Source of the DNA: G965276675 sp965276675
Lineage (GTDB): Bacteria > Acidobacteriota > Terriglobia > Terriglobales > Acidobacteriaceae
Assembly: GCA_965276675.1 (NCBI GenBank)
Contig: OZ255624.1
Coordinates: 4,712,001 to 4,776,000, forward strand
Reading direction: 5' to 3'
DNA length: 64,000 nt
How positions within the stretch are numbered: the stretch's first letter is position 1; every line of letters begins with the position of its first letter. Positions 1 through 8,271 of this stretch are shown here, piece by piece. Under the pieces are notes generated by a model. That model was given only the letters and a program-made list of their open reading frames with translations. It did no database searches and was not told the origin of the DNA. The translations under genes were made by a program, and so were the position numbers.

Positions 1-65
1 GAGGGCGGCTAAGCCTGTACGGAAGCATAGCGCGGCGTCTGCTATCATAGCCCAATGGGTTGCTA

Positions 66-87
66 GTGTCCTGGGTCAGGAGTTCGT
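66..87 (+). repeat. IS630 left terminal inverted repeat
   Basis: It begins GTGTCCTGGGTCAGGA immediately inside the TA dinucleotide and matches the reverse complement of 1238-1259 at 21 of 22 positions. Confidence 0.93.
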
Positions 88-91
88 CAGA

Positions 92-1177
92 TTATGCGGT
101 CTGCGGTGAGTTGTAGACGCAGAAGCGTTCGATGGCGTCGAGGATATCGTTGGCTGACTTGCTCCACTTGAAGGGCTTGGGGTGAGCATTGTGGCGCTCG
201 AGAAAGGCTTGAATGGCGCCTTCCAGTGCCTCGACGCTGCAATGCACGCCGCGCCTGATTTGGCGCTGAGTGAGCAAGGCAAAGAACCGCTCGACCTGAT
301 TGATCCACGAACTGCTGGTTGGTGTCAGATGAACATGCCAGCGCGGCCGCTTGGCCAACCAGTGTTGGATCAGTTTGGTCTTGTGGGTGGCATAGTTGCC
401 CCAAACCAGATGCACGTCGAGATCGGCCGGAACACGCGCTTCGATCTCATCGAGGAAGTGGCGAAACTCCTGGGCGCGATGACGCGGGTAGCATTTTCCG
501 ATCACCGCGCCGGTGGCGACGTCAAGAGCGGCAAACAACGACGTCGTGCCGTGGCGGACGTAGTCGTGGCTCTGTCGCTCTGGCTGACCGGGTTTCATGC
601 GAAACACCGGCTGGCTGCGATCCAGCGCCTGGATCTGCGACTTCTCGTCAACGCAGAGCACGACCGCACGGGTCGGTGGGGTCATATACAGACCCACGAC
701 ATCGCGCACCTTGGCGATGAAGTCAGGATCCGTCGAGAGCTTGAAGCTCTCCTGGCGGTGCGGCTGTAAGCCAAAGGCTCGCCAGATGCGCTGCACACTC
801 GAGGCCGACAGCCCGCACACCTCGGCCAGGGTGCGTGAACTCCACTGCGTCGCATCCTGCGGATGATGCTCAAGGGTATGGGTCATCACCGCTTCAATCC
901 GTGGATCGTCGATGCTGCGCGGGCCGCCGCTGCGCGGGTCATCCCGCAACCCGTCCAACCGCTGTGTCTGAAACCGTCGGCGCCACTTGCCGACGGTCAT
1001 CGGATGAACCCCAAGGCTGGCTGCAACAGCCTTGTTTGGCTGACCATCCGCACAGCCGAGGATGATCCGCGCGCGCATCGCCAAGCCTTGGGCGGTCTTG
1101 CGCCGCCCCTGCCACGCGATCAGCTTCGCTCGCTCCGCATCGCTGAGAACAACCGCTGCCAGTTGCCGTCCAGCCAT
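92..1177 (-). CDS. IS630-family transposase, probably inactive
   Basis: This is a DDE transposase with an N-terminal helix-turn-helix region (MTVGKWRRRFQ) and a C-terminal catalytic domain. The first catalytic Asp is in CVDEKS and the Glu is in NQVERFF. The second Asp normally lies in a D-N-Y-A-T-H-K motif; here the motif reads W-G-N-Y-A-T-H-K, with codon GGC at 398-400 where GAC is expected. Loss of this metal ligand should abolish cutting. I chose the ATG at 1177 (MAGRQL) because GGAGGG lies about 9 nt upstream; an in-frame ATG at 1195 would add six residues. The frame is otherwise intact with no stop or frameshift. Confidence 0.9.
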   Translation of the reverse strand: MAGRQLAAVVLSDAERAKLIAWQGRRKTAQGLAMRARIILGCADGQPNKAVAASLGVHPMTVGKWRRRFQTQRLDGLRDDPRSGGPRSIDDPRIEAVMTHTLEHHPQDATQWSSRTLAEVCGLSASSVQRIWRAFGLQPHRQESFKLSTDPDFIAKVRDVVGLYMTPPTRAVVLCVDEKSQIQALDRSQPVFRMKPGQPERQSHDYVRHGTTSLFAALDVATGAVIGKCYPRHRAQEFRHFLDEIEARVPADLDVHLVWGNYATHKTKLIQHWLAKRPRWHVHLTPTSSSWINQVERFFALLTQRQIRRGVHCSVEALEGAIQAFLERHNAHPKPFKWSKSANDILDAIERFCVYNSPQTA

Positions 1178-1237
1178 CTCTCGATCCCCCTCCATCGTGC
1201 CGCGAAAACAGGAAAGACGAAGGCGGGTTTCACTATA

Positions 1238-1259
1238 ACGAATTCCTGACCCAGGACAC
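1238..1259 (-). repeat. IS630 right terminal inverted repeat
   Basis: It ends CCTGACCCAGGACAC immediately before TA. The single mismatch to the left repeat is at position 1243 (T, where the left repeat predicts C). Confidence 0.93.
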
Positions 1260-1300
1260 TAGCTGTTACCCGACATCGCACGGCCTAATCGAAGCACTGC

Positions 1301-2584
1301 TCACGTCGCCAACATCGGCACGCCTGACAGCCGCATGCTGTCGAGCCATAGGATGGTGCCGACATTACTGCAGACGTCACATTTTGGATGCCAAATCATG
1401 TGAATTGTATTGCACTGCGTGCATTGCCAGTGAGGATCGGGGTCTGCGGTTGCGGCGCGGTGAAGCGCGTCCCGCTGAGCAATACGGCCCTCTTCAGTAT
1501 CTCCTCGTTCGTGTTCCTCTACTTCCGCAAGTAGGAGACACCACCGGCGCTGGTTAGCTCCCTCTTGCTGCGCGGCGGCAATCTGCTGGCGTGCATCTCC
1601 GGACAGGCCGGCTTCAAGAGCGACATTAGCCATAAGAAAACGGCTTTCCAGATGAGTTGGATTTGGTGCGACCAGACGCTTTGCGATCTGCATCCGCTCC
1701 TGGTTATTAGCTTCCGCTGCAAGGGTGAAGGCTGCGAGATCTGGATGCGGCGCGCGTTTCCAGGCCTCAAACACACATAATTTCGCACGCTTTTCTCTGC
1801 CGGTCGCGCGCAGGCGCGTAGCGTAAGCCAGCGCGGCGGGAGGGAATGTCGGATCCTGCTTCCATGCCTGCTTGGCAAAGCCAAGAGCGCGAGCCGGGTC
1901 AGGTTCGGCGTCTGCGGCCGCGATGTAATATACTGGCCGGCGCGGATCGGAACCAACAAGTTCCAGAGCCTCAGCCCAATTCTCGGTTTGCAGAGCCAGT
2001 TCTGCTCTTTGCTGACGAAGCCACGCTGTGCCCGGATGGGTCCCTTCAGCTTGCTTCGAGATGACAAGCGCCTCTGACCAATCGCGACGATCAACCGCTT
2101 GCCGTAAAAGTCCTCGCAATCCAAGAAACCGTGCATCTTTTTGCTTCGTAAGCGCGCGAAAAGCTTCCTCCGCTTCATCCTCGCGCCCTGATAGTCTGCC
2201 TGCTTCAGCTACAAGTAATAACGTCTGGGGCGAGTCTCCGATAAGGCTGCGGGCACGCCGAGCCTCTTTGCGTGCTGTACCCTGCTCACCGGCTGCCAGC
2301 GCCACCAGCACACGAGTGATTGCTTTCTGACCTAGGGCGAACCGCCGATGACGACGCCATCCAGCCCCAGCGCTCGGTAAACGAAGGATTCCCGCCAGGA
2401 GTCGCAGCAGCACAAGGATGAGGACGATAAATGCAGTGAGAATCAGAATGGCAAAAGGTGTTGAAGTGTCGGCGGAAAATGTGCCGATCGATGCCGTGAC
2501 GTGACCGGGAATACCAGCAACAAGCCACGCGACGCCAACGATGACAACACTGACGAGTAAAAAGAGAACAACCCTTGGCATCAC
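1301..2584 (-). CDS. hemY: HemY-like TPR membrane protein
   Basis: This is a 427-residue inner-membrane protein of the HemY_N family found next to hemD in proteobacteria; despite the name it is not protoporphyrinogen oxidase. Two hydrophobic segments lie near residues 5-24 and 42-64, followed by a basic stretch and helical TPR-like repeats to about residue 370. The C-terminus carries a zinc-ribbon-like pair, C388-x2-C391 and C402-x2-C405, as in the rubredoxin-type knuckle of LapB-like proteins. It is the last gene of hemD / mitofilin-like / hemY. The first codon is GTG at 2584; an ATG at 2581 overlaps the upstream TGA and may be the true start. The precise role, possibly organising heme enzymes, is not established. 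Confidence 0.85.
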   Translation of the reverse strand: MMPRVVLFLLVSVVIVGVAWLVAGIPGHVTASIGTFSADTSTPFAILILTAFIVLILVLLRLLAGILRLPSAGAGWRRHRRFALGQKAITRVLVALAAGEQGTARKEARRARSLIGDSPQTLLLVAEAGRLSGREDEAEEAFRALTKQKDARFLGLRGLLRQAVDRRDWSEALVISKQAEGTHPGTAWLRQQRAELALQTENWAEALELVGSDPRRPVYYIAAADAEPDPARALGFAKQAWKQDPTFPPAALAYATRLRATGREKRAKLCVFEAWKRAPHPDLAAFTLAAEANNQERMQIAKRLVAPNPTHLESRFLMANVALEAGLSGDARQQIAAAQQEGANQRRWCLLLAEVEEHERGDTEEGRIAQRDALHRAATADPDPHWQCTQCNTIHMIWHPKCDVCSNVGTILWLDSMRLSGVPMLAT

Positions 2585-3537
2585 AGTTTATCCGCTAGGC
2601 CAGCCAGCGACGACCTGGCTGCTAGCAGTGCTTTAGCCTGCGCGAGCCAATCATCCATCGCGCTGCCAGGCTGTACTTTCAGGGCCTCCACAGCGCCAAC
2701 TGCGCCGCTGAGGTCGCCGGCGTTAAGGAGCGCCTGGGCTTGGTTAAGTACTGTCGACGAGGAGTTCCCAACCACCACGTCGTCGCCCCGGCGGACAGTC
2801 ACGAGCCCTTGCGCCCGCTGCCAGATCCGGTCTGCGAAAGGGACATCGGCCTGACCTGAGGGCATTGAAGCGAGCATGGCCGCCTCCGCGCCAGGAAAGC
2901 GCAGCCGCAGATCCGCTTCGGTCGGCGGCTTGATCTGCGCGTAGCGTTCCAGCGCTTCCGGCGCATTTGGAAGATCGCCGAGCGGACGGCCTGATGACAG
3001 CGCGAGTGATACCTGTTGGAGGCGGACGAGTTGATCGAGACGTCCAGTTAAGGACCCAAGACCACTAGCTGTTGATTCGAAAGCACTGACCCGACGCGCT
3101 ACGACATCAAGCTGTTGCTTCGCAGCGTCAAGACCGGTTTGTGACCGCGTCGACAACGCCTCAATCCGTCCTGAAAGATCGTCCACCCGGCTCGCTAGCG
3201 GCGCCTGGTTTACAATCCGTGCGCTTAGTTCATCCAGCCGGGAACTAATCTTCCCGACGTCAGGCACGGGCCGTTGTTCCAGTTGATTAATATGTCCCGC
3301 CAGTTCCGTAACCCGTTGATCCAGATTACGAAGCTCGGCTGCGTCAGCGGTTACTTCTGCCGGCGACGTGGTATTCTGCCAAAGATAGACAATCGCCAAT
3401 GCCAGTATGATGAAGCCTATGCCGTAAAGCCATGGCACGGGGTTTCTGCGCGGCTGATGCGGACTTGGCGTGCTTACGGCAGGCGTGGCCTCCGGCTGCG
3501 GTTCATCCGAAGGCGACGAAAGCGGTTGTTCATTCAT
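2581..3537 (-). CDS. mitofilin-like membrane protein of the heme cluster
   Basis: This 318-residue protein resembles the alphaproteobacterial mitofilin/Mic60-like proteins (COG4223) encoded between hemD and hemY. It has a Pro/Ser-rich cytoplasmic N-terminus, one membrane segment (about residues 34-53) and a periplasmic region predicted as coiled coil (about 60-185, heptad-like Leu/Val with many Asp, Arg and Gln). The C-terminal helical part is typical of the family. In alphaproteobacteria Mic60-like proteins are linked to shaping of intracytoplasmic membranes. The gene overlaps hemD by 8 nt and hemY by about 4 nt, indicating one transcript and coupled translation. Assignment rests on architecture and gene order. 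Confidence 0.75.
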   Translation of the reverse strand: MNEQPLSSPSDEPQPEATPAVSTPSPHQPRRNPVPWLYGIGFIILALAIVYLWQNTTSPAEVTADAAELRNLDQRVTELAGHINQLEQRPVPDVGKISSRLDELSARIVNQAPLASRVDDLSGRIEALSTRSQTGLDAAKQQLDVVARRVSAFESTASGLGSLTGRLDQLVRLQQVSLALSSGRPLGDLPNAPEALERYAQIKPPTEADLRLRFPGAEAAMLASMPSGQADVPFADRIWQRAQGLVTVRRGDDVVVGNSSSTVLNQAQALLNAGDLSGAVGAVEALKVQPGSAMDDWLAQAKALLAARSSLAGLADKL

Positions 3538-4327
3538 GGTTGAGCAGTGCCAACATTGCCTCCTGGTTCGGCCTACCAGCGACGCTGATGCGTTTCCAGA
3601 TAATGCTCCTTAATGCCATGGCCGCGGGCTCACTGATAGACACCGCTTCCACATTACGTATCGCTCCAGCCAATGAAGCTTCTTTCAAGAGACGCACAAA
3701 ATGGCGAGAAGTCTCGCCTGAGAAGAACATCGCAGCGGTCAATTGACCGTGTCGTATGGAGTTAACGGCCGCTTCAGGGAGTTCGAGAGCCTTATGGGTT
3801 TGGTACGCGATCCGACGGATTACGTGATATCCCAATCGCCGAAGGTCCGCGGCAAGAGCTGCTCCCTGTCCTTGAGCCGCCGGCAGAAGCAACGGTCCGG
3901 CTGTTGGCGCTAGGGTATCGGCAACAAGACGAACCAGGGACTTCGCGTCCCCGTTTGCATCGAGAACCTTAACAAATCCAGCTTTCTGTGCTTGAGATGC
4001 GGTTGATGTTCCAACTGCAAATGCCGGCCGCTTGTGCACGAATGATGGGCATGCCCGGATCACGTTCCGACTCGTCAACACCGTTGCTGAAATATGCGTG
4101 GGAGCGTCAAATGGTTGGATGATGATCGAGAGGACAGGAGCAAGCACGGGACAGAAACCGAGTTGGATCAGACGCCCAGCGGTTTCGCTGGCGCCCGGTT
4201 CCGGACGCGTGATCAAGATCCGCTTCGGGCGTTCGCTCAGTTCAGACAGTTCCTGATAGTAGGTTGTGGAGATCGCATCTATGCGATTGCGTGAGGGTTT
4301 GCCACTGCCTTTAGTGCTATTGAGCAA
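3530..4327 (-). CDS. hemD: uroporphyrinogen-III synthase
   Basis: It closes and isomerises hydroxymethylbilane to uroporphyrinogen III, the branch point to heme, siroheme and cobalamin. The core begins at about residue 35 with K-R-I-L-I-T-R-P-E-P, the usual start of the family, and ends in the usual S-x-P-A pattern and a Gly-rich C-terminal strand (VAGRPNQEAM). The only start available upstream is TTG at 4327, which adds an unusual 34-residue leader; no ATG or GTG occurs in frame before the conserved core. The gene is divergent from tsaD with only 30 bp between start codons. hemC, usually directly upstream, is absent here. Confidence 0.82.
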   Translation of the reverse strand: MLNSTKGSGKPSRNRIDAISTTYYQELSELSERPKRILITRPEPGASETAGRLIQLGFCPVLAPVLSIIIQPFDAPTHISATVLTSRNVIRACPSFVHKRPAFAVGTSTASQAQKAGFVKVLDANGDAKSLVRLVADTLAPTAGPLLLPAAQGQGAALAADLRRLGYHVIRRIAYQTHKALELPEAAVNSIRHGQLTAAMFFSGETSRHFVRLLKEASLAGAIRNVEAVSISEPAAMALRSIIWKRISVAGRPNQEAMLALLNHE

Positions 4328-4357
4328 CCCCGAACAGGTGACGATGCGACCACCACG

Positions 4358-5413
4358 ATGCTGAAGCCGGTTTTAGGAATTGAGACATCTTGTGACGAAA
4401 CAGCCGCCGCGGTGATTGACAGCCAGGGACGCATTCTCGCTGAACTAGTTTTAAGCCAACTTCATCAGCACGCGCCATTTGGGGGGGTGGTCCCTGAGAT
4501 TGCTGCTCGAACTCATCTTCAACACCTATTGGATCAGGTACGTCAGGCTCTAGCGGAAGCAGGCGTTGCCTGTTCCGATTTAGGAGGTGTGGCCGCAACA
4601 TCTGGACCTGGGCTGATTGGCGGATTGACCGTCGGTTGCCAGTTCGCGAAGGGTGTTGCGCTTGCCCATAAGTTGCCCCTCATTTGTGTGAATCATCTTG
4701 AAGCTCACGCTCTGACCGCTCGAATTCCTGGACTTGTTCCCGACGGCGCGGATTTTCCCTACTTGCTGTTCTTGCTCTCAGGCGGCCACTCGCAGTGCGT
4801 TGCGGTAACTGGGGTAGGCCGCTACGAGCGGTTAGGTGGCACGGTCGATGACGCTGCAGGAGAGGCATTCGATAAGGTCGGTAAGTTATTAACGCTTGGT
4901 TGGCCTGGGGGGCCTGCGGTCGAACAGATAGCTGTCGAAGGTGATCCCTCGCGTTATCCGCTTCCGCGACCGATGCTTGGACGTGCAGGATGTGACTTTA
5001 GCTTCTCGGGTCTGAAAACTGCGGTCGTCCAGACAATAGGGCGGATTGGCTTGCCCCTGACGCGTCAGCAGCGGGCGGACCTCGCAGCCGGGTTTCAATG
5101 CGCGGTTGCTGACGTTCTGGCTGATCGAGCGGCCAACGCCGTGGAGATCATGCGGCGCGAATATCCTTCTGCAAAGCTTCTGGTGGCCGCCGGAGGAGTT
5201 GCTTCAAACACGGCGGTGAAGACAGCGCTGCTGTATGCAGCAACTTCACGTGGTTTCCGGATGGCTACGCCACCACCAAGGCTATGTTCGGACAATGCTG
5301 TTATGGTGGCGTGGGCTGGCATCGAGCGATTGAACCACGGATGGACCGACGGTCTTGATTTTGCGATACGTCCGAGGTGGCCTCTTGAGGCGCTTCAAGA
5401 GAGGCATCGATGA
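4358..5413 (+). CDS. tsaD: tRNA N6-adenosine threonylcarbamoyltransferase TsaD
   Basis: This is the catalytic subunit of the TsaBDE complex, which transfers the threonylcarbamoyl group from threonylcarbamoyl-AMP to A37 of ANN-reading tRNAs. At 351 residues it has the normal length. The ASKHA nucleotide-binding fold starts with GIETSCDET (residues 7-15); the metal-binding histidines are in NHLEAH (H113, H117); SGGHS, the Gly-rich AAGGVASN and a late SDNAVM motif are all present. No essential motif is missing. The stop codon overlaps the start of rlmJ in ATGA. The cognate tRNA-Thr lies elsewhere in this window, but there is no operon link. Confidence 0.97.
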   Translation: MLKPVLGIETSCDETAAAVIDSQGRILAELVLSQLHQHAPFGGVVPEIAARTHLQHLLDQVRQALAEAGVACSDLGGVAATSGPGLIGGLTVGCQFAKGVALAHKLPLICVNHLEAHALTARIPGLVPDGADFPYLLFLLSGGHSQCVAVTGVGRYERLGGTVDDAAGEAFDKVGKLLTLGWPGGPAVEQIAVEGDPSRYPLPRPMLGRAGCDFSFSGLKTAVVQTIGRIGLPLTRQQRADLAAGFQCAVADVLADRAANAVEIMRREYPSAKLLVAAGGVASNTAVKTALLYAATSRGFRMATPPPRLCSDNAVMVAWAGIERLNHGWTDGLDFAIRPRWPLEALQERHR

Positions 5414-6234
5414 ACTATCGCCACGCCTTCCACGCCGGCAGCTTCGCGGATTGCCTCAAACATGCGCTGCTACTTGGGCTTGTGGACGCGCTGGCAGTGA
5501 AACCAACGCCGTACTTTGTCATGGACACGCATGCCGGGGCGGGCTTTTACGATCTGAACAGCGACGAGGCGCGTCGCACGTCAGAAGCTGAGACAGGTAT
5601 TAAACAACTGTTGCGATCACAGCCACCTGGACTGGAGCGTTACCTTGGTTTGGTGAATGAACTTGGCCCGTATCCTGGCTCGCCACTGCTGATTCAAGCC
5701 GCCTTACGGGAGGGTGATAGACTTACGTGCTGCGAGCTTCATCAAGATGACAGCCGTAAACTACGAGATCGTTTTCGTAGAGATCCGCGAGTAGAGGTGC
5801 ATCAGCGGTCCGCCTGGGAGGCATTAAACGCTCTGCTGCCGCCACGGGAGAAGCGCGGGCTCGTATTTATTGATCCGCCGTTCGAGGTTGAGGGCGAGTT
5901 TGAAAGTCTTCTGCACGGACTTCGTCGAGGTCATCACCGATTTTCGAATGGCATTTTCGCTGCATGGTATCCTATCACAATCAGAGGCCGAAGCGATCTC
6001 CGAACGTTTAGGTCGGATCTCGCTTCGTCATCGATCGCCGACATTATTACGATTGAGCTTTGTCTGCAGCCCTTTCTGTCTCATCATCGGCTAAGCGGAT
6101 GTGGCTTAGCCGTAATAAATCCGCCTTACCAGTTTGAACAGCGGGCCTGGGCAATCGCATCCGCCCTCCTCGCCGGATTTGGGCCAGTAGGGTCTAATGG
6201 AACCGTCGCCGTCTGCCGACTTTCGGATGAATAG
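5410..6234 (+). CDS. rlmJ: 23S rRNA (adenine2030-N6)-methyltransferase RlmJ
   Basis: This SAM-dependent methyltransferase methylates A2030 of 23S rRNA. At 274 residues it fits the family. The N-terminal signature NYRHAFHAGSFADCLKH (residues 2-18) is diagnostic, followed by a SAM-binding region MDTHAGAGFYDL (38-49) and the catalytic D-P-P-F at 155-158. It overlaps tsaD by 4 nt (ATGA), so translation is probably coupled. Downstream lies a 446-bp stretch without a clear gene before murJ. Confidence 0.95.
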   Translation: MNYRHAFHAGSFADCLKHALLLGLVDALAVKPTPYFVMDTHAGAGFYDLNSDEARRTSEAETGIKQLLRSQPPGLERYLGLVNELGPYPGSPLLIQAALREGDRLTCCELHQDDSRKLRDRFRRDPRVEVHQRSAWEALNALLPPREKRGLVFIDPPFEVEGEFESLLHGLRRGHHRFSNGIFAAWYPITIRGRSDLRTFRSDLASSSIADIITIELCLQPFLSHHRLSGCGLAVINPPYQFEQRAWAIASALLAGFGPVGSNGTVAVCRLSDE

Positions 6235-6680
6235 TTGGTCCTCGGGCAGGCAGTCAGAGAGGCTCGTGCCGATGCAGATTTTGCGTGCTTCGCCAGCCAC
6301 TCAACGGACGGTAGATCACTCGGACTGCCGCAGCTCAACTGCTTTAGGCTGGTCGCCTGCTCTAAGAACCCTTACTGGTGTTCAGGAAGCATGCCAATTT
6401 GCCTCAGCCAGGTCGGAGACGGACATAGTTGCAGCCAGTCCATATGGCAGGGACTTTATATTGCGGTATTGTCACGATATCTGCATTATGCTCCCGCACG
6501 ATTTGTGTCGCGGGGGGCAGGATACCGTTCTTCATCCCGGACCTATGGATAGGGTGACGCACAGTGTAGAAGTAGCCTAAGCAAGTTTGCTGATCGTTAT
6601 GGTCAGTCTGGGCTTATGGCTAACGAAAATTCACTTCATCAAGCACGACAATTAGGTCCGGAAACCGAGCAGAACCAGCG
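6235..6680. other. gene-poor gap between rlmJ and murJ
   Basis: No convincing intact gene lies here. Two plus-strand open frames cross it without recognisable domains. One, ending at 6580, finishes in V-L-H-P-G-P-M-D-R plus S-V-E-V-A, which resembles the conserved HPGPMNRG...SEVA tail of aspartate carbamoyltransferase; the residues before it do not fit that family. It may be a scrap of decayed gene or chance. No terminator hairpin with a T-run was found. Confidence 0.4.
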
Positions 6681-8270
6681 ATGTTGAAAGGTATAGTGAC
6701 AGTCGGAGGATGGACTTTGATCAGCCGACTGCTGGGCTTTGCGCGCGACATGCTGATCGCAGCCTTAGTTGGAACAGGCCCGATAGCAGATGCATTTTTT
6801 GTTGCACTCAAGCTGCCAAATCTTTTCCGACGCCTATTTGGGGAGGGCGCGTTCAACGCCGCGTTCATTCCCGCATTTTCTGGCCTGCTACATACTGAAG
6901 GTATCGGGGCAGCTCGGCAATTTGCTCAAGAGGCTTTCGCGGTTATGGCGTTCTGGCTGGGGATTTTGACAATCGCCGGTGAGATCTTCATGCCAGATCT
7001 AATGGTCGTTCTGGCGCCGGGTTTTGCGGACACCCCAGGTAAATTTGCTTTGGCCATCAGCCTTTCCCGAATCACTTTCCCCTATTTACTACTTATATGC
7101 TTAGCCGCCCTAGTATCCGGCGTATTGAATGGACTAGAACGGTTCACGGCAGCATCCGCTTCCTATGTCTTATTCAACATTGTTTCTATTGCCTGCATGC
7201 TATGCTTGACGCCTTATGTTGCAACCGTTGGGCATGCCCTTTCATGGGGAGTGACGCTATCGGGTATCGCGCAGCTAGGAGTTTTGGTCTTCGCTCTGCG
7301 CCGAGGAGGCATGGTACTCAACATCCCGCGTCCGCGGATGACGCCTCAAATGCAGCTACTGATGCGACGGATGGCTCCGGGCTTAGTGGGCGCAGGAGTC
7401 ACGCAGCTAAATCTGACGGTAGACGTAATAATCGCCAGCTTGCTGCCTCCAGGCTCGGTATCGGTCTTGTACTTCGCGGATCGCGTTCAGCAACTGCCGC
7501 TGGGAGTCATTGGGACTGCAGTGGGAACGGCGCTCTTGCCGCTGCTCTCCAGACAGGTACGAGCCGGCGAAGCGGAGTTGTCGATTCGAACGCTGAACCG
7601 AGCGATTGAATACGGACTTTTTTTGACGATACCCGCTGCTGTGGCGCTGGCCGTCTGCGCATATCCGATCATGCTTGTCCTGTTTGGGCGCGGAGCATTT
7701 GATCTTGAAAGCGTTCGCTTATCGGCTCAGGCGTTGGCAGCGTACGCTCTAGGCTTGCCTGCCTTTGTTCTCGTCAAAATCCTGGCGCCAGCATTCTTTG
7801 CACGCGGGGATACCAGCATGCCTGTGAAGATTGGGGTAGCGAGCGTGACACTTAATTTGATTCTGAACCTCGTGTTGATGCGTCCCCTGGTTCATGTCGG
7901 GCCGGCCATGGCTACAAGCATAGCGGCAATCTGCAATTGTGGTGCCCTAGGTTTCGTTCTCCTCCGACGAGGACATTTTGTCCCGGATCAGACTTTGCGT
8001 CGGCGATGCGCTGGCATCGCCGGAGCTTCCGCGATAATGACGCTGACACTATGGGGGATAGGCGCCCTTTTCTTTCAGGCACCAGTAGATGGATGGTTGC
8101 GGAGGTTGTCCCTGGGCTGCTTGATTGGTGGAGGATTGACTGCCTATGCCGCGGCTTCGCCACTTTTGGGAGGCTGCGATCTTGAAGACCTTCGGCAGGT
8201 CATGGCACGTCGTCGCTTGCGTCGCCAGGGCAGTCCGGCCATCACTGCGACTTCGTCAACCGAGACATAA
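6681..8270 (+). CDS. murJ: lipid II flippase MurJ
   Basis: This is a MOP-superfamily integral membrane protein that flips lipid II across the inner membrane for peptidoglycan synthesis. It is 529 residues, the usual size, with about 14 hydrophobic segments. The N-terminal G-x-T-L-I-S-R-L-L-G-F-x-R-D signature (residues 10-23) and the nearby F-R-R-L-F-G-E-G-A-F-N motif (about 49-59) are characteristic and supply conserved arginines of the central cavity. It ends one base before the trpS start, so the two are probably cotranscribed. glnD, often found upstream of murJ in alphaproteobacteria, is not here. Confidence 0.96.
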   Translation: MLKGIVTVGGWTLISRLLGFARDMLIAALVGTGPIADAFFVALKLPNLFRRLFGEGAFNAAFIPAFSGLLHTEGIGAARQFAQEAFAVMAFWLGILTIAGEIFMPDLMVVLAPGFADTPGKFALAISLSRITFPYLLLICLAALVSGVLNGLERFTAASASYVLFNIVSIACMLCLTPYVATVGHALSWGVTLSGIAQLGVLVFALRRGGMVLNIPRPRMTPQMQLLMRRMAPGLVGAGVTQLNLTVDVIIASLLPPGSVSVLYFADRVQQLPLGVIGTAVGTALLPLLSRQVRAGEAELSIRTLNRAIEYGLFLTIPAAVALAVCAYPIMLVLFGRGAFDLESVRLSAQALAAYALGLPAFVLVKILAPAFFARGDTSMPVKIGVASVTLNLILNLVLMRPLVHVGPAMATSIAAICNCGALGFVLLRRGHFVPDQTLRRRCAGIAGASAIMTLTLWGIGALFFQAPVDGWLRRLSLGCLIGGGLTAYAAASPLLGGCDLEDLRQVMARRRLRRQGSPAITATSSTET

Positions 8271-8271
8271 C

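Larger units (their letters stand above)
66..1259. mobile_element. IS630-family insertion sequence
   Basis: This is a 1194-bp element bounded by 22-bp terminal inverted repeats with one mismatch and flanked on both sides by TA (64-65 and 1260-1261), the target duplication typical of IS630/Tc1-mariner elements. It holds one transposase gene on the minus strand that fills nearly the whole element. It sits about 40 bp beyond the 3' end of the hemY-like gene, so it does not visibly break a gene on that side; the first 63 bases of the window are too short to judge the other side. The boundaries are read directly. Current mobility is doubtful because the transposase seems to lack a catalytic residue. 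Confidence 0.93.

Noticed and set aside
182..769. Plus-strand open frame within the IS element
   Set aside because: It lies wholly antisense to the transposase, whose motifs are clear.
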